From Halopseudomonas phragmitis (GTDB lineage: Bacteria; Pseudomonadota; Gammaproteobacteria; Pseudomonadales; Pseudomonadaceae): a stretch of DNA of 64,000 bases. Positions 37,074 to 46,346 of the stretch are shown piece after piece. Below the pieces are notes generated by a model. It was given only the letters and a program-made list of their open reading frames with translations. It did no database searches and was not told the origin of the DNA. A program made the translations under genes and the position numbers. The stretch spans positions 2,875,501-2,939,500 of the forward strand of contig NZ_CP020100.1 in NCBI RefSeq assembly GCF_002056295.1, in the 5' to 3' direction. Position 1 is the stretch's first letter; the number at the start of each line of letters is the position of its first letter.

Positions 37074-39041
37074 ATGGACACTCTTTTGCGCAACATCCGC
37101 CTCAGCCGCAAGTTACTACTAATTCTAGCCTTGCCGATGCTGGGGTTCATCGTTCTGGCTGGTTTGCTCATCAATGACAGCCTCAAAGCGCTGAATATTA
37201 ATCGCCAGATCGTCCAGGCGACTGTCCTCGCCGAGGATGTCAGCAACCTGGTCACCATGTTGCAGCGTGAACGTGGCGGCAGCGGGGTATTCATTGGTAG
37301 CCAGGGCCGTTCGATGCGCGAACAGTTGTCGGTCTTTCGCACCGATGTTGACCAAGCGTTAGCCAACCTGCGACGCAGCGCGGCGTCGGATCAACGAGTG
37401 CAGGGTATCCTCGGACAGTTTGGCGAGCTTGAGGTTTTGCGTCGCGAGGTCGATGGGCTTGGTATCAGCGGTCGTGACTCGGGAGCCCGTTACACCCGCC
37501 TGATCCTGGAGCTTATCGGTTTCACCCATGCTTTGGGGGAGGATGTGAACGATATGGCGCTGGCCCGGGCGTTGGGATCGCTCACCCAGTTTGTTGAGAT
37601 GAAGGAACGGGCCGGGCGGGAACGGGCCTTGCTGGGCGTGGTCTTCAACCAGAATTACTTCGACTCGACGCTATTGTCGAGTTTTAGCCGTAATCTGGGC
37701 GAGTTTCAGGCTTATTGGGAAATCTTCCAGCGTAGTGCCGATGTTGCTTTTACCCGTCAGTATGAGCAGCTCATACAGCACCCTGGCGTTCAGGAAGTGG
37801 CGCAACTGCAGCAACTTGCCTTCAGCGTGAGCATGGGGGAGCCGTTGAACGTCAATGCTGAACACTGGTTTCAGAAATCTACCGAACGTATCGACATGAT
37901 GGCCGAGATTGAGCTGGGCCTGGCGCAGGCGGCCAACCGCCTGGCAAGTGCAGGCTATGCAGCGGCCATGCGTTCGCTGGTGCTTGCCCTGGTGGCGGTC
38001 GGCGTGGCGTTGTTGGCCGTGCTGCTGCTGGCGTTCGTCATCATCCGCAATATCAATCAGGCGGTGACCGAACTCAATCGCTCGCTCGGCAGCCTGGCTC
38101 AGCGCGACCTGACCGCCCGTGCGAACTACCACGGCACCGATGAGTTCGGCCTGATCGCTGGCAACCTCAATCGTATGGCCGATGAGCTGAACCGGGTCAT
38201 CATGGAAATCGGCGGGGCTACCGTTCAGGTCGCCACTGCAGCCGAGGAAGCCTCGACCGTCACCCTGCAGACCAGCCGGGGGCTGGACCAGCAACGCCAG
38301 AGCACCGAACTTGTAGTGACCGCCATGCACCAGATGAGTGCTACGGTGCGCGATGTGGCGCGCAGCACCAATGATGCTGCGGCGTTGTCCAGTCAGGTCA
38401 ACGACCATGCTGCCCAGGGCCGGGAGGAAATTCGTCAGACGGTTGCACTGATTCAGCAACTGTCCGAACAAGCGCGAGAAACAGCCAAGACTATCGGCGA
38501 AGTGAAGAAAGAGAGCGCGTCGATATCTTCGGTAATTGACGTGATCCGTGGCATAGCTGAGCAGACCAATCTGCTGGCCTTGAACGCAGCCATTGAGGCT
38601 GCCCGTGCCGGCGAGCAGGGCAGAGGGTTCGCGGTGGTAGCCGACGAGGTGCGCTCGCTGGCACAGAAAACCCAGGAGTCGACAGGCTATATCCAGAATA
38701 TGGTGTCCAACCTTCAAAGCGGCTCGGATAAGGCTACCCAGTCCATGGACATTACTCTGGCCACTGCCGAATCGGGTTCGGCGCGGGTGGCGCGGGCTGG
38801 TGAACTGCTGGCGGAAATCGCCGAAGGCGTGGCGGGTATCAATGACCGCAACATCCAAATCGCTTCGGCCGCCGAGGAGCAGAGTTCGGTAGCCGAAGAC
38901 ATCAACCACAATGTGTTGTCGATCAACGAAGTGGCCATCCAGGTCAGCGCTGGGGCTGAGCAGACCGCCGCGACCAGCCACGAGTTGGCTCGCCTTGCTG
39001 AGAAGCTGCAGGCGCTGGTCGAGCGTTTCAGGACTGCTTAG
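37074..39041 (+). CDS. Methyl-accepting chemotaxis protein with NIT (nitrate/nitrite-sensing-type) domain
   Basis: A 655-residue chemoreceptor. TM1 is about residues 13-34 and TM2 about 301-324. The periplasmic region fits the NIT helical bundle: [20 protein letters not shown] near 59-78, [13 protein letters not shown] near 88-100, and [19 protein letters not shown] near 173-191. HAMP, then the signalling tip [22 protein letters not shown], complete the chain, with no CheR-binding tail. NIT domains were named for nitrate/nitrite sensing, but ligands have rarely been tested. The ATG at 37074 has AGGAG upstream. Confidence 0.92.
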   Translation: MDTLLRNIRLSRKLLLILALPMLGFIVLAGLLINDSLKALNINRQIVQATVLAEDVSNLVTMLQRERGGSGVFIGSQGRSMREQLSVFRTDVDQALANLRRSAASDQRVQGILGQFGELEVLRREVDGLGISGRDSGARYTRLILELIGFTHALGEDVNDMALARALGSLTQFVEMKERAGRERALLGVVFNQNYFDSTLLSSFSRNLGEFQAYWEIFQRSADVAFTRQYEQLIQHPGVQEVAQLQQLAFSVSMGEPLNVNAEHWFQKSTERIDMMAEIELGLAQAANRLASAGYAAAMRSLVLALVAVGVALLAVLLLAFVIIRNINQAVTELNRSLGSLAQRDLTARANYHGTDEFGLIAGNLNRMADELNRVIMEIGGATVQVATAAEEASTVTLQTSRGLDQQRQSTELVVTAMHQMSATVRDVARSTNDAAALSSQVNDHAAQGREEIRQTVALIQQLSEQARETAKTIGEVKKESASISSVIDVIRGIAEQTNLLALNAAIEAARAGEQGRGFAVVADEVRSLAQKTQESTGYIQNMVSNLQSGSDKATQSMDITLATAESGSARVARAGELLAEIAEGVAGINDRNIQIASAAEEQSSVAEDINHNVLSINEVAIQVSAGAEQTAATSHELARLAEKLQALVERFRTA

Positions 39042-39084
39042 TTCAGGTCTTGGTGGAGTGGTAAGAGCGGTCGTCTGCAGGCTT

Positions 39085-40053
39085 TTAAACCTCCACAAAC
39101 GACAATAGCGCCGTATTCACTTGCTCAACCGCTTCGCTCTGAATCCAGTGGCCTTTGCCTGGCAGCATGAGGATTTGCAGATCGGGGATTCGTTTGCCCA
39201 TCATTTTTCTCAGCCTGTCTTCATCGGCACCGCGGATGGTGCTGTCGCCGCTGCCAACAAGGAATAGCACTGGGCAGGTAATCTGGTGCTCACGGTATGG
39301 CTGCATCAGGCGCCAGTTCTCATCCAGATTGCGGTAGTAATTGATGCCGCCAGCGAATCCACTATGCCGGTAGGTGTCGATGTAGTAGGCCAGTGCCTCG
39401 TCGCTCAGCCAGGCCGGCTGCTGGCGTGGTTTGCCCAGACGGCCGATCCAGCCACCACCTTCGCTGATTGAACGGCCAAGGATCGGCGGATGCCGAGGGG
39501 TATCCGGTGAACAGTAGAGCGCGCGCAAAATGCCCTCCGGGTCGGCATCGAATTCGGCTTCGGCGACACCCGGCTGCTGAAAGTAAAGCTGATAGAAGAA
39601 GTCGTTCTGGAAGTGTTCACGCAACTGGGTAATGGGCGAGCGCTCGGAGACCGGGTGCAACGGGACGCTCATATTGACGAGCCTGGAAACCAGTTCCGGG
39701 TGGCGCAGGGTGAATTGCCAGCAATTGATTGCGCCCCAGTCATGACCAATCAGCACTACTGGGGAGCCACCGCTGGCCTGGAGCAGTAGTTCGCGCATGA
39801 ACTCGCAGATGCGCACCGCGTTGTACTGCTCAATCGAATCAAGCGCATCGGTTTCACCAAACCCGGGCATGTCCGGGGCAATGGCGCGGTAGCCGGCATT
39901 GGCCAGTGCGACCATCTGCCGGCGCCAGGAGTACCAGCACTCGGGCCAGCCGTGAATGAACAGCGCTACCGGCCCCTGACCCAAGCAAGCTACACGGGTA
40001 CTCAGATTGCTGACAGTCCAGTTTTCGAGGGTGATGTCTTCAACAGTGTACAT
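39085..40053 (-). CDS. Alpha/beta hydrolase, soluble epoxide hydrolase-like
   Basis: A 322-residue alpha/beta hydrolase. HGWPE at 34-38 is the oxyanion loop (HGxP) of epoxide hydrolases. GHDWGA holds Asp105, an aspartate nucleophile as in epoxide hydrolases and haloalkane dehalogenases, not the serine of esterases. The lid has a Tyr in INYYRNLDENW, and the late GKGHWIQSE provides the His. HGxP plus a lid Tyr favours epoxide hydrolase. The ATG at 40053 has AGGGAACGG upstream and is preferred to an ATG at 40110, which would add 19 residues. Confidence 0.86.
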   Translation of the reverse strand: MYTVEDITLENWTVSNLSTRVACLGQGPVALFIHGWPECWYSWRRQMVALANAGYRAIAPDMPGFGETDALDSIEQYNAVRICEFMRELLLQASGGSPVVLIGHDWGAINCWQFTLRHPELVSRLVNMSVPLHPVSERSPITQLREHFQNDFFYQLYFQQPGVAEAEFDADPEGILRALYCSPDTPRHPPILGRSISEGGGWIGRLGKPRQQPAWLSDEALAYYIDTYRHSGFAGGINYYRNLDENWRLMQPYREHQITCPVLFLVGSGDSTIRGADEDRLRKMMGKRIPDLQILMLPGKGHWIQSEAVEQVNTALLSFVEV

Positions 40054-40182
40054 ATCCGTTCCCTGACTTGTGATTGGGGGCTTAACGTGCCGATAGACAA
40101 AGCATGACAAATAGCTGGATCAAGAGCAGCCAATAACACCTGGGTCTATTGGAGGTCATAAGGTAGGGCGTCGGGGTGGCTC

Positions 40183-40194
40183 CCCCTTAAGGGG
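40183..40194. promoter_or_regulatory. 12-bp perfect palindrome in a divergent intergenic region
   Basis: CCCCTTAAGGGG is self-complementary and sits between the divergent hydrolase (start 40053) and the conserved small gene at 40277. It could be an operator for either gene; the regulator is unknown. Confidence 0.4.
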
Positions 40195-40276
40195 TACGCA
40201 CCTGCCTCTTTTTAGTCGCCAGTGTGGTTGTTTCGGCTGCTAAGCTGGCTGCATTCGCCAGTAGAGGTCAGAGGCC

Positions 40277-40681
40277 ATGACAATTCAATCCTATGCCGAC
40301 TTTATTCAGGCCGCGCGCAGCCAGAGCGAGCCGCAGCGGCTGCTGTTCGTGTTCGCCAGGGCCGAGCTTCCGGAAGGGGCGACCGAAGAACAGCGCTTGC
40401 AGTTTGAGCAGGGCATCGGCGGGGCGCTGAGCCCGGTACTCTGTGTCGACAAGTTGCCACATCAGGCGGCGAACTTTGCCGATCTGGTGGCCGAGTCGCA
40501 GCAGACCGGGGTGCATTGGGATCTGGCGTTCGTTTCGGCCATGAGTGGACGTGGGGGCATAACGCCGAACAGTGATGAGGCTGAGCAGCCGCTGAAAATG
40601 ATGATGGAGCAAATCCAGGCCGGCATGGTGGCGCAGTTTCTGGCGATCAGTCGTGCTGGTGAGCTGATCGAGCTTTACTGA
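40277..40681 (+). CDS. Conserved hypothetical protein of Pseudomonas
   Basis: A 134-residue soluble acidic protein. Conserved-looking blocks are EPQRLLFVFARAELPEG, GIGGALSPVLCVDKLP, and HWDLAFVSAMSGRGG. I remember homologues in Pseudomonas, some carrying the name ribonucleotide reductase subunit alpha, but no such domain is visible and that name should not be carried over. The function is unknown. It ends in a strong hairpin shared with the converging TPR gene. Confidence 0.75.
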   Translation: MTIQSYADFIQAARSQSEPQRLLFVFARAELPEGATEEQRLQFEQGIGGALSPVLCVDKLPHQAANFADLVAESQQTGVHWDLAFVSAMSGRGGITPNSDEAEQPLKMMMEQIQAGMVAQFLAISRAGELIELY

Positions 40682-40695
40682 ATGTATGGTCCAGC

Positions 40696-40747
40696 TGGCC
40701 GGTCGCTGGGGGTGTTTGTAATACCAAACCTCCACGCGATCCGGCCA
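40696..40747. terminator. Compound hairpin between convergent genes
   Basis: Outer stem TGGCCGG-TCGC (40696-40706) pairs with GCGA-T-CCGGCCA (40736-40747) with one bulged T. An inner stem GTTTG/CAAAC (40714-40718 with 40725-40729) sits above it. It lies 15 nt after the small gene and just before the stop of the converging TPR gene. No strong T run follows on either strand. Confidence 0.6.
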
Positions 40748-40757
40748 TTAATCTGAA

Positions 40758-42398
40758 TCAAAGTCGGGCCAGGGACTCTCTGGCTTGAGTGATTTCCGCA
40801 CGCTCGCTGTCATGTGCTGCACTCATGGTGATCAGGCGCCGGTAATAATCACGAGCCTTGCTTGAGTCGCCACTGGCCTCAGCTGCACGGGCGGCGCCAT
40901 AGAGACCACGGAATCGATTGGGGTCGCGTTGCAAGGAACGCTCAAACTCCTCCAGAGCCAGGGTAGCCTGCCCGTTGCTCAGCAGCATTTCGCCAAGCAA
41001 TTCGCGCGAGGGTACAACATTACCGGGTGTTACTGGGCTCTTGTCGCTGGCGTCTTCAGCATCCGCCGCCGCACGCATCAGTTGTAGGGCTTCGTCAGTG
41101 TGCTGTTCGCCCAAAGCGATCCAGGCACGTACGGCGTTGATCTGAAAAGCACTCTGGCCGGCCCAATAGCTGTTGTTGGCCTCTGCCAGCTTGGCCTGTA
41201 GCGCCTCAAGCTGTTTCAGGTCGCGCCGTGCTGTGGCAAGATCGCCAGTGCGTGCTGCGCCCAGGGCGCGGGTGAATACCAGAATGCTTTCAGCTTGCGG
41301 AAACCGCTCCCAGGCCAGGCTGGATGGTTTTAAGGTGAGCGCGGCGGCCTGATGCCAGTCGCCCCGTTCACTCGCGTAACGGGCAGGCATGGCGGCAAAG
41401 GCATACGCGGCAACGAAATTTTCCACATTGACCTGCTGAATCGCTGCGGCTTCCTCAACCAGACGCAGCGCGGCCTGATCCTGGCCCTGTTGCATATGGC
41501 CGTAGACCATGTAATCCATGGCATGCAAGGCGTCGTAGGCTCCGATACCCAGAGTCGTCTCCTTGAGTTCGTTCTTGGCGGCCTGGTAAGAGGCCTGGTT
41601 GCTGTCGACCACCTCCTGCCACATACCAAGCCGGGTAAAGATGTGCGACGGCATATGCAGAGCATGGGGAACATCGGGAGCTATGTGGCTATAGGACTGC
41701 GCTGCCTCGAGGCCTTTATCAACCAGTTCGGCGTAGTCGTAAGTATGAATCAGGTAGTGTGCTACACCGGGGTGCTCAGGGTAACGCTCGAATAATGGTT
41801 CCAGAATCGCAGCAGCCTTGTACTGGTTGGAGAAGCTCTTGTCCGCTGGCTGCGCGGTGATGTTCAGGGCCAGGGCATAGAGGATTTGTGCTTCAACATC
41901 TTCCTGGTACTTGTTGGCCAGGGCCTCCATGGCTTGCTCGTAGGCCAGGGCGCGAGGGCGAAATTCGGTGGTTTCCCAGTTCTCGAAGAGATTGCCCAGC
42001 GCAGCGATGTAGTCGCGCTCGCGTTCGCTTGCGGCGCCAATCTTTCTGGCCAGTTCAGCATCCGGGGCACCTGCTTTTGAGGCGTTCGGGTTGGTTGCCC
42101 AGGCAAAGGGATTGCCCATGGACATTATTGATAACCCCCAGTGAGCCATGCCGCACTCAGGGTCCAGTTGCAAGACTGTGTTAAAGGCGGACTTGGCCGG
42201 GTCGAACCAGAACGAATGGAACAAGGCCATCGCTCGGTTAAAGGCCTGTTGCGCTTCGGGATTGCAGGATACTACGAAGTCTACTTCGCCTAGTCGCTCG
42301 ACAGCCTGGTCTGGTTTGGTGTCAGCCAGAGCGGTACTGGAAAGCAAGCAGGATGCTGCGCTAAACATGAACGCGTTGATCAGATGTATGCATTTCAT
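40758..42398 (-). CDS. Secreted TPR-repeat protein with conserved histidine motifs
   Basis: A 546-residue protein with a signal peptide (1-25, ending in TALADTK), followed by helical repeats of TPR type along the whole chain. Two motifs stand out in the middle: HPGVAHYLIHTYD and HALHMPSHIFTRLGMW, with five and three nearby histidines or partners that I remember as family-wide. They could form a metal or haem site, but this is inference. The function is unknown. The start has GGGAGG nine nt upstream, and a 6-bp hairpin CACGAG/CTCGTG (42418-42433) lies in the leader. Confidence 0.8.
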   Translation of the reverse strand: MKCIHLINAFMFSAASCLLSSTALADTKPDQAVERLGEVDFVVSCNPEAQQAFNRAMALFHSFWFDPAKSAFNTVLQLDPECGMAHWGLSIMSMGNPFAWATNPNASKAGAPDAELARKIGAASERERDYIAALGNLFENWETTEFRPRALAYEQAMEALANKYQEDVEAQILYALALNITAQPADKSFSNQYKAAAILEPLFERYPEHPGVAHYLIHTYDYAELVDKGLEAAQSYSHIAPDVPHALHMPSHIFTRLGMWQEVVDSNQASYQAAKNELKETTLGIGAYDALHAMDYMVYGHMQQGQDQAALRLVEEAAAIQQVNVENFVAAYAFAAMPARYASERGDWHQAAALTLKPSSLAWERFPQAESILVFTRALGAARTGDLATARRDLKQLEALQAKLAEANNSYWAGQSAFQINAVRAWIALGEQHTDEALQLMRAAADAEDASDKSPVTPGNVVPSRELLGEMLLSNGQATLALEEFERSLQRDPNRFRGLYGAARAAEASGDSSKARDYYRRLITMSAAHDSERAEITQARESLARL

Positions 42399-42544
42399 TT
42401 TGGGCCTCCCGGGGGGGCACGAGGAGTCTCGTGACAGGAAAAGGGTGGGAGAGTGTGGTGTAGCTGGTAGTGTTCTGTAAGGTTAGTTGAAATGCAGGGC
42501 TTGTCGATTTGCTGATCAGGCTAAGGGTTATCCAGTTGGTTATT

Positions 42545-42718
42545 TCAAATAGCGACCCGATGCAGAATGACGGCAAACACCGGGACCAGCATGCACAGTG
42601 CGCCAGCCCAGAGCATGCCGATGCCGCGTGGATTGTCGCGCAGGCCGAAACCCAGGCCGAGCAGGGTCAGGCCCAGCAGGAACAGTATCAGTGCGTACCA
42701 GAAGTAGTCGGTATCCAT
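42545..42718 (-). CDS. Small two-helix membrane protein
   Basis: A 57-residue protein beginning MDTDYFWYALILFLLG. It has two hydrophobic helices, YALILFLLGLTLLGLGFGL and GMLWAGALCMLVPVFAVIL, split by RDNPRG. The ATG at 42718 is preferred because AAGGA lies about 10 nt upstream; an upstream ATG at 42793 would add a non-hydrophobic leader. It lies 145 nt downstream of bcsC on the same strand, so readthrough from the cellulose operon is possible. The family was not recognised. Confidence 0.6.
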   Translation of the reverse strand: MDTDYFWYALILFLLGLTLLGLGFGLRDNPRGIGMLWAGALCMLVPVFAVILHRVAI

Positions 42719-42863
42719 CAGCCAATCCTTGTGTTGCGGGCCATTAAAAGCCTGGCTTGTGGGCTCTGGCCGTGAAGTCAGAGCCCAGTTCATGCCGACA
42801 GTCTAGGCGCTGGCGCCGGAGCGGATGTTGATCCGGGTCATCTTTAGCCTGTTCTGCCTATTT

Positions 42864-45800
42864 TTATCGCCAATCAGCATAAGGCGACAGCGGCTCAACG
42901 GGCATTGGCAGGTTGCCGCGCCAGGGTTTGAGCGTATAGCGCAGGTACATGAAAGCCTGGCTGGGGGCGTAATCCTTGCTGTAGGCCCAGTTGATCCCAC
43001 CGCCCAGCACCAGATGATCAGTCAGGCGGCGCTCGCCCATGCCCTGCATACGCAGGCCAACACCACTGCTGTTGCTTGAGTTGTTGAACTGGCGTGCGCC
43101 AGGGTCAGGGGTAAAGCCTGCGGCAGCGATGCGCTCAGCAGCGCTGCTCAGATACAACCGGTCACCGCCATCGTATTTGGAGGTTGACCAGCCAACCGAG
43201 CTCTCAAAGGCTACCGACCAGTTGGCGCTGCGTCGGGCATAACTGAAGGGTACTCCAACAGAGAAGTAGCGTTGGGGGCTGTAGTAGCCGCCCTGGCCCA
43301 GGGTGTATTCGTCTAGTCCTTTGTCGTAGCCCCAGTACATCAGGGTCAGGCCGGTGCGCATGCGCTCGTCGACCTGGTCGATCAGGCGGTAGTAATAGCC
43401 GGTCATGGCGGTCAGACGCTGATTGTCCTGAACCTTCTCGCCCAGTAGGCGGTGAAAGCCGAAGCTGGCCCAGATGCCATCAACGCCACCCTGATCATGG
43501 CTGAGACCCAGGGTCAGGCCATTGGCGGTGACGCCGCCCCAGGAGGTGCGAGTGACCGGATCCACTGCACCGGCATAGGACAGCACCGAGTTGCTCATGG
43601 GCCGACGCGAGGCGGTCAGGGTGTAACCCAGAGTGCGCCAGTCACCACGGTAACTTAGCCCGCCTAACCAGTTCGATAGTTCAAAGCCGAGCGGGGAGTG
43701 ACCGATATCCCAGCCCCAGCGTTCACCAGCCCAGCCCACGGCCAGGCCGGTGCCGGAGGTGCTTTGTGAGGGGACCTGGCAACCTTCGATGGTGAAGTTA
43801 CAGGTGCCGAACAGGCTGTTTTGCCCGGGCTTGCTGACATTCAGGTCGACATGCTCGGCCTGTAAAAAACCGGTCCCGCCATGCACCGGTGCATCGACGC
43901 GCAAGATGGTGGTCTGGCGCTTGAGGTCGGACAGCCCGGATACGTCGCTGTCGCTGCGCCAGCCGTAATCGTGTTGCAGTCGTACAGTCGGGTTCTGTTG
44001 TTGATACAGGCTGTCCACGCTGCTGCGCAGGCTGCGGGTCAGCCAGTCATCGTCGTCCTTGAGTCGGCTGGCGGCGGTCATTTGCCGATCATTGCGCGGG
44101 TTCACCGCGCCGGGGGCCAGCAAACCGTTGGTAGCCATACCCTGAGCGTAGAGGTCCAGTGCGCGCTGCGGGTCTTGCTGGGCGTGCAGGCGAGCGGCGT
44201 CACGGTAGAGCAGGGCGTCGGCCTGGCCGCTTTCGATCAATTCGTCGAATATTGCATTGGCGGCAGCCGGGTTGCCCAGGCCGGCCAGTGCGTTGGCGTA
44301 ACGCCGGCGGTAGTTGACGCTGGTGTCTTCCGGGAGTTCCAGTTGCTCCAGTGTCTGGCGGGCTTGGACAGTCCGACCTTCTGCGGTCCAGGTTTCCACC
44401 AGCCCGAGGATGGCGTCCGGGTTGCCGGGCTCCATTTCCAGCGCTTGTTGGTAATAGGCTTCGGCCTGACGGTAATCCCCGGCCAGGTAACGCCAACTGG
44501 CGACGGTAGCCAGATCGCCGGCGGTGGGATTGTCCAGCAACATGGCGATGGCCTCGGGTTCCTGGCCGGCGTCGCGCAGTGCGTAGGCTTCGGCCAGGCG
44601 CTGTCTGCGGGCAATTCGCTCGGCCAGTGCCTGCATTCCTTCGTTCCAATCCGCTTGTGGAATGGGTTGCAGCGTCGCCAGCGCTTCCTGGTCGCGTTGC
44701 AGGCCGGCCAGGTAAAGGCCGTGAGCATAGCGGGCCTCGGGGTTGGTGCCCTGGCGTTGCAGCAGCCTGTTGAACTGGTCGTCGGCTTCAGGCATACGCC
44801 CTTGTTCGGCTAGCAGATTGGCCAGCCGATAGGTGGTCCAGGGGGCGTCGGGCGAGAGACGAACACTTTGCTGGAGCAGGGTGATGGCCCGGTCCCAGTC
44901 CTGTTGCTCCAAAGCGCTGTCAACCTGAGCCTGCAGTTGTTCCTGCACGACACTGTTGCGCAAGTCAGCGTAGCTGGCCCGTGTTCCTGCCGGCAGTGAA
45001 TCAATGACCTGTAAAGCCTGGTCGGGCGAGCGCTGGCGATAGAAGTCAACCAAGGTATAGATGAGCCGACCGTTGGTGGGTTGTTGTCGTTGCGCCTGAC
45101 GCAACAGTCGCTCGGCGGCCTGGTCGTTGCCCTGTGCCAATTCGACGTTGGCCAGACCGATCAGGCCATCGACGTGATCAGGCTTGGTTTGCTGGGCCTG
45201 CTGGTAGGCCTGGCGGGCGGCACTGTAGTTGCCGGCCTCAAGGGCGGCATGGCCCTGTTGCAGGAGCAGCAGGCTGCGGTTGAAGTTTTTCAGGTCTTCC
45301 CACTTGGCCAGCCAGGCGCTTTCCTGTTCGTATCGCAGAGCATTGGCAAATGAGTTGGCGGCCTCCTCATAACGGCCCTGATTCATCTGTACCTGAGCAA
45401 GATGGCCATGCAGATTGCCGTCATTGGGATAGTTGCGCAGGGCCTGGCGCAGCAGCGGTTCGGCGGCGGCATGTTCGCCGCGATCGACCAGGGCCTTGCC
45501 ACGTGCGCCGGCTTGCCAGGCCGGATCGGCCAGCAGGCGTTGCTGACGGCTGAGGTTTTCCTGGGCGTTGGTCAGTAGCGGGGAATCGGGATAGCGCTCT
45601 ACGAATGACTGCAGGGCCCGCACAGTGGATTGACTGATCGGCAGATCGCTGAGGTGGTTATATTCCAGCTCTGCGGCCTTTTCCCTGGCTTGCGGGTCGG
45701 TTGCTAGTGCCTGCAGTGTAGTGAGTGCTTCCTGAGGGCGATCCTCGGACATCAACAGGCGGGCCAGGAGTTCTCTCAGTTCCCGGTTGCCTGGGTATTG

Positions 45801-46346
45801 GCGGTCCAGCTCCTGAAGTTTCCGGATTGCTTGCGCACGTTGTGGCTGCACGCCGCTCAGGGTGCGCCAATACTCCAGTGATAGGGCAAAGTCCGGTGGC
45901 TCGTCGCCGAGTAAGGCCTGGTAGCCTGATGCAGCTTGCTCGGTGTGGCCTGCGGCGGCCAGCAGGCGGGTTTCCTGCAAGGCCTGTTGGCCCTCAGGCG
46001 TATACAGGTGGACCATGGTTTCGGCCCGCTTCAACAGGCTGGAGCCGGGCGCTCGCTGGCGCAATTCGGTGAGTCTGAACTCGGCCGCTTCCCGGTCACC
46101 CGCCTGCAACTCCTGCGTCAGCCTGGTTATGACAACGTCAGGGTGTTCCGGCGCTATCAGTTCGAGACGCCCTAAGGCGTCTTCAACCAGATCATCGCGA
46201 TACATGGCCTGGCCTGTGCGCAGCCGCTCGACCAGCCATTGCTGTTGATCAACGGCTGCGTCCGGCTGTGCTACTGCTGTGCTTGACAGGCCGCTGAGCA
46301 GCAAAACCCAGGTGGCCAACAGCTTACGTCCGGCTAATTGTGACAT
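42864..46346 (-). CDS. bcsC: Cellulose synthase outer-membrane channel subunit BcsC
   Basis: A 1160-residue periplasmic TPR scaffold plus outer-membrane beta-barrel through which the glucan leaves the cell. The signal peptide covers residues 1-26. About 18 TPR-like repeats run from residue 35 to about 780 (for example NLHGHLAQVQMNQGRYEEAA). The C-terminal 350 residues show alternating barrel strands, from LQHDYGWRSDSDVSG to the final PYADWR. It overlaps bcsZ by 13 nt and is the last gene of the operon. Confidence 0.96.
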   Translation of the reverse strand: MSQLAGRKLLATWVLLLSGLSSTAVAQPDAAVDQQQWLVERLRTGQAMYRDDLVEDALGRLELIAPEHPDVVITRLTQELQAGDREAAEFRLTELRQRAPGSSLLKRAETMVHLYTPEGQQALQETRLLAAAGHTEQAASGYQALLGDEPPDFALSLEYWRTLSGVQPQRAQAIRKLQELDRQYPGNRELRELLARLLMSEDRPQEALTTLQALATDPQAREKAAELEYNHLSDLPISQSTVRALQSFVERYPDSPLLTNAQENLSRQQRLLADPAWQAGARGKALVDRGEHAAAEPLLRQALRNYPNDGNLHGHLAQVQMNQGRYEEAANSFANALRYEQESAWLAKWEDLKNFNRSLLLLQQGHAALEAGNYSAARQAYQQAQQTKPDHVDGLIGLANVELAQGNDQAAERLLRQAQRQQPTNGRLIYTLVDFYRQRSPDQALQVIDSLPAGTRASYADLRNSVVQEQLQAQVDSALEQQDWDRAITLLQQSVRLSPDAPWTTYRLANLLAEQGRMPEADDQFNRLLQRQGTNPEARYAHGLYLAGLQRDQEALATLQPIPQADWNEGMQALAERIARRQRLAEAYALRDAGQEPEAIAMLLDNPTAGDLATVASWRYLAGDYRQAEAYYQQALEMEPGNPDAILGLVETWTAEGRTVQARQTLEQLELPEDTSVNYRRRYANALAGLGNPAAANAIFDELIESGQADALLYRDAARLHAQQDPQRALDLYAQGMATNGLLAPGAVNPRNDRQMTAASRLKDDDDWLTRSLRSSVDSLYQQQNPTVRLQHDYGWRSDSDVSGLSDLKRQTTILRVDAPVHGGTGFLQAEHVDLNVSKPGQNSLFGTCNFTIEGCQVPSQSTSGTGLAVGWAGERWGWDIGHSPLGFELSNWLGGLSYRGDWRTLGYTLTASRRPMSNSVLSYAGAVDPVTRTSWGGVTANGLTLGLSHDQGGVDGIWASFGFHRLLGEKVQDNQRLTAMTGYYYRLIDQVDERMRTGLTLMYWGYDKGLDEYTLGQGGYYSPQRYFSVGVPFSYARRSANWSVAFESSVGWSTSKYDGGDRLYLSSAAERIAAAGFTPDPGARQFNNSSNSSGVGLRMQGMGERRLTDHLVLGGGINWAYSKDYAPSQAFMYLRYTLKPWRGNLPMPVEPLSPYADWR

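Noticed and set aside
37671-39098. 475-codon minus-strand frame across the NIT chemoreceptor
   Set aside because: Antisense shadow; the plus-strand gene has clear HAMP and signalling-tip motifs.
40277-40681. Ribonucleotide reductase alpha subunit name carried by some homologues
   Set aside because: A 134-residue protein with none of the catalytic cysteines or domains of that enzyme.
42803-42841. 12-codon frame (MTRINIRSGASA) just after bcsC
   Set aside because: Too short and without a convincing ribosome site to support.
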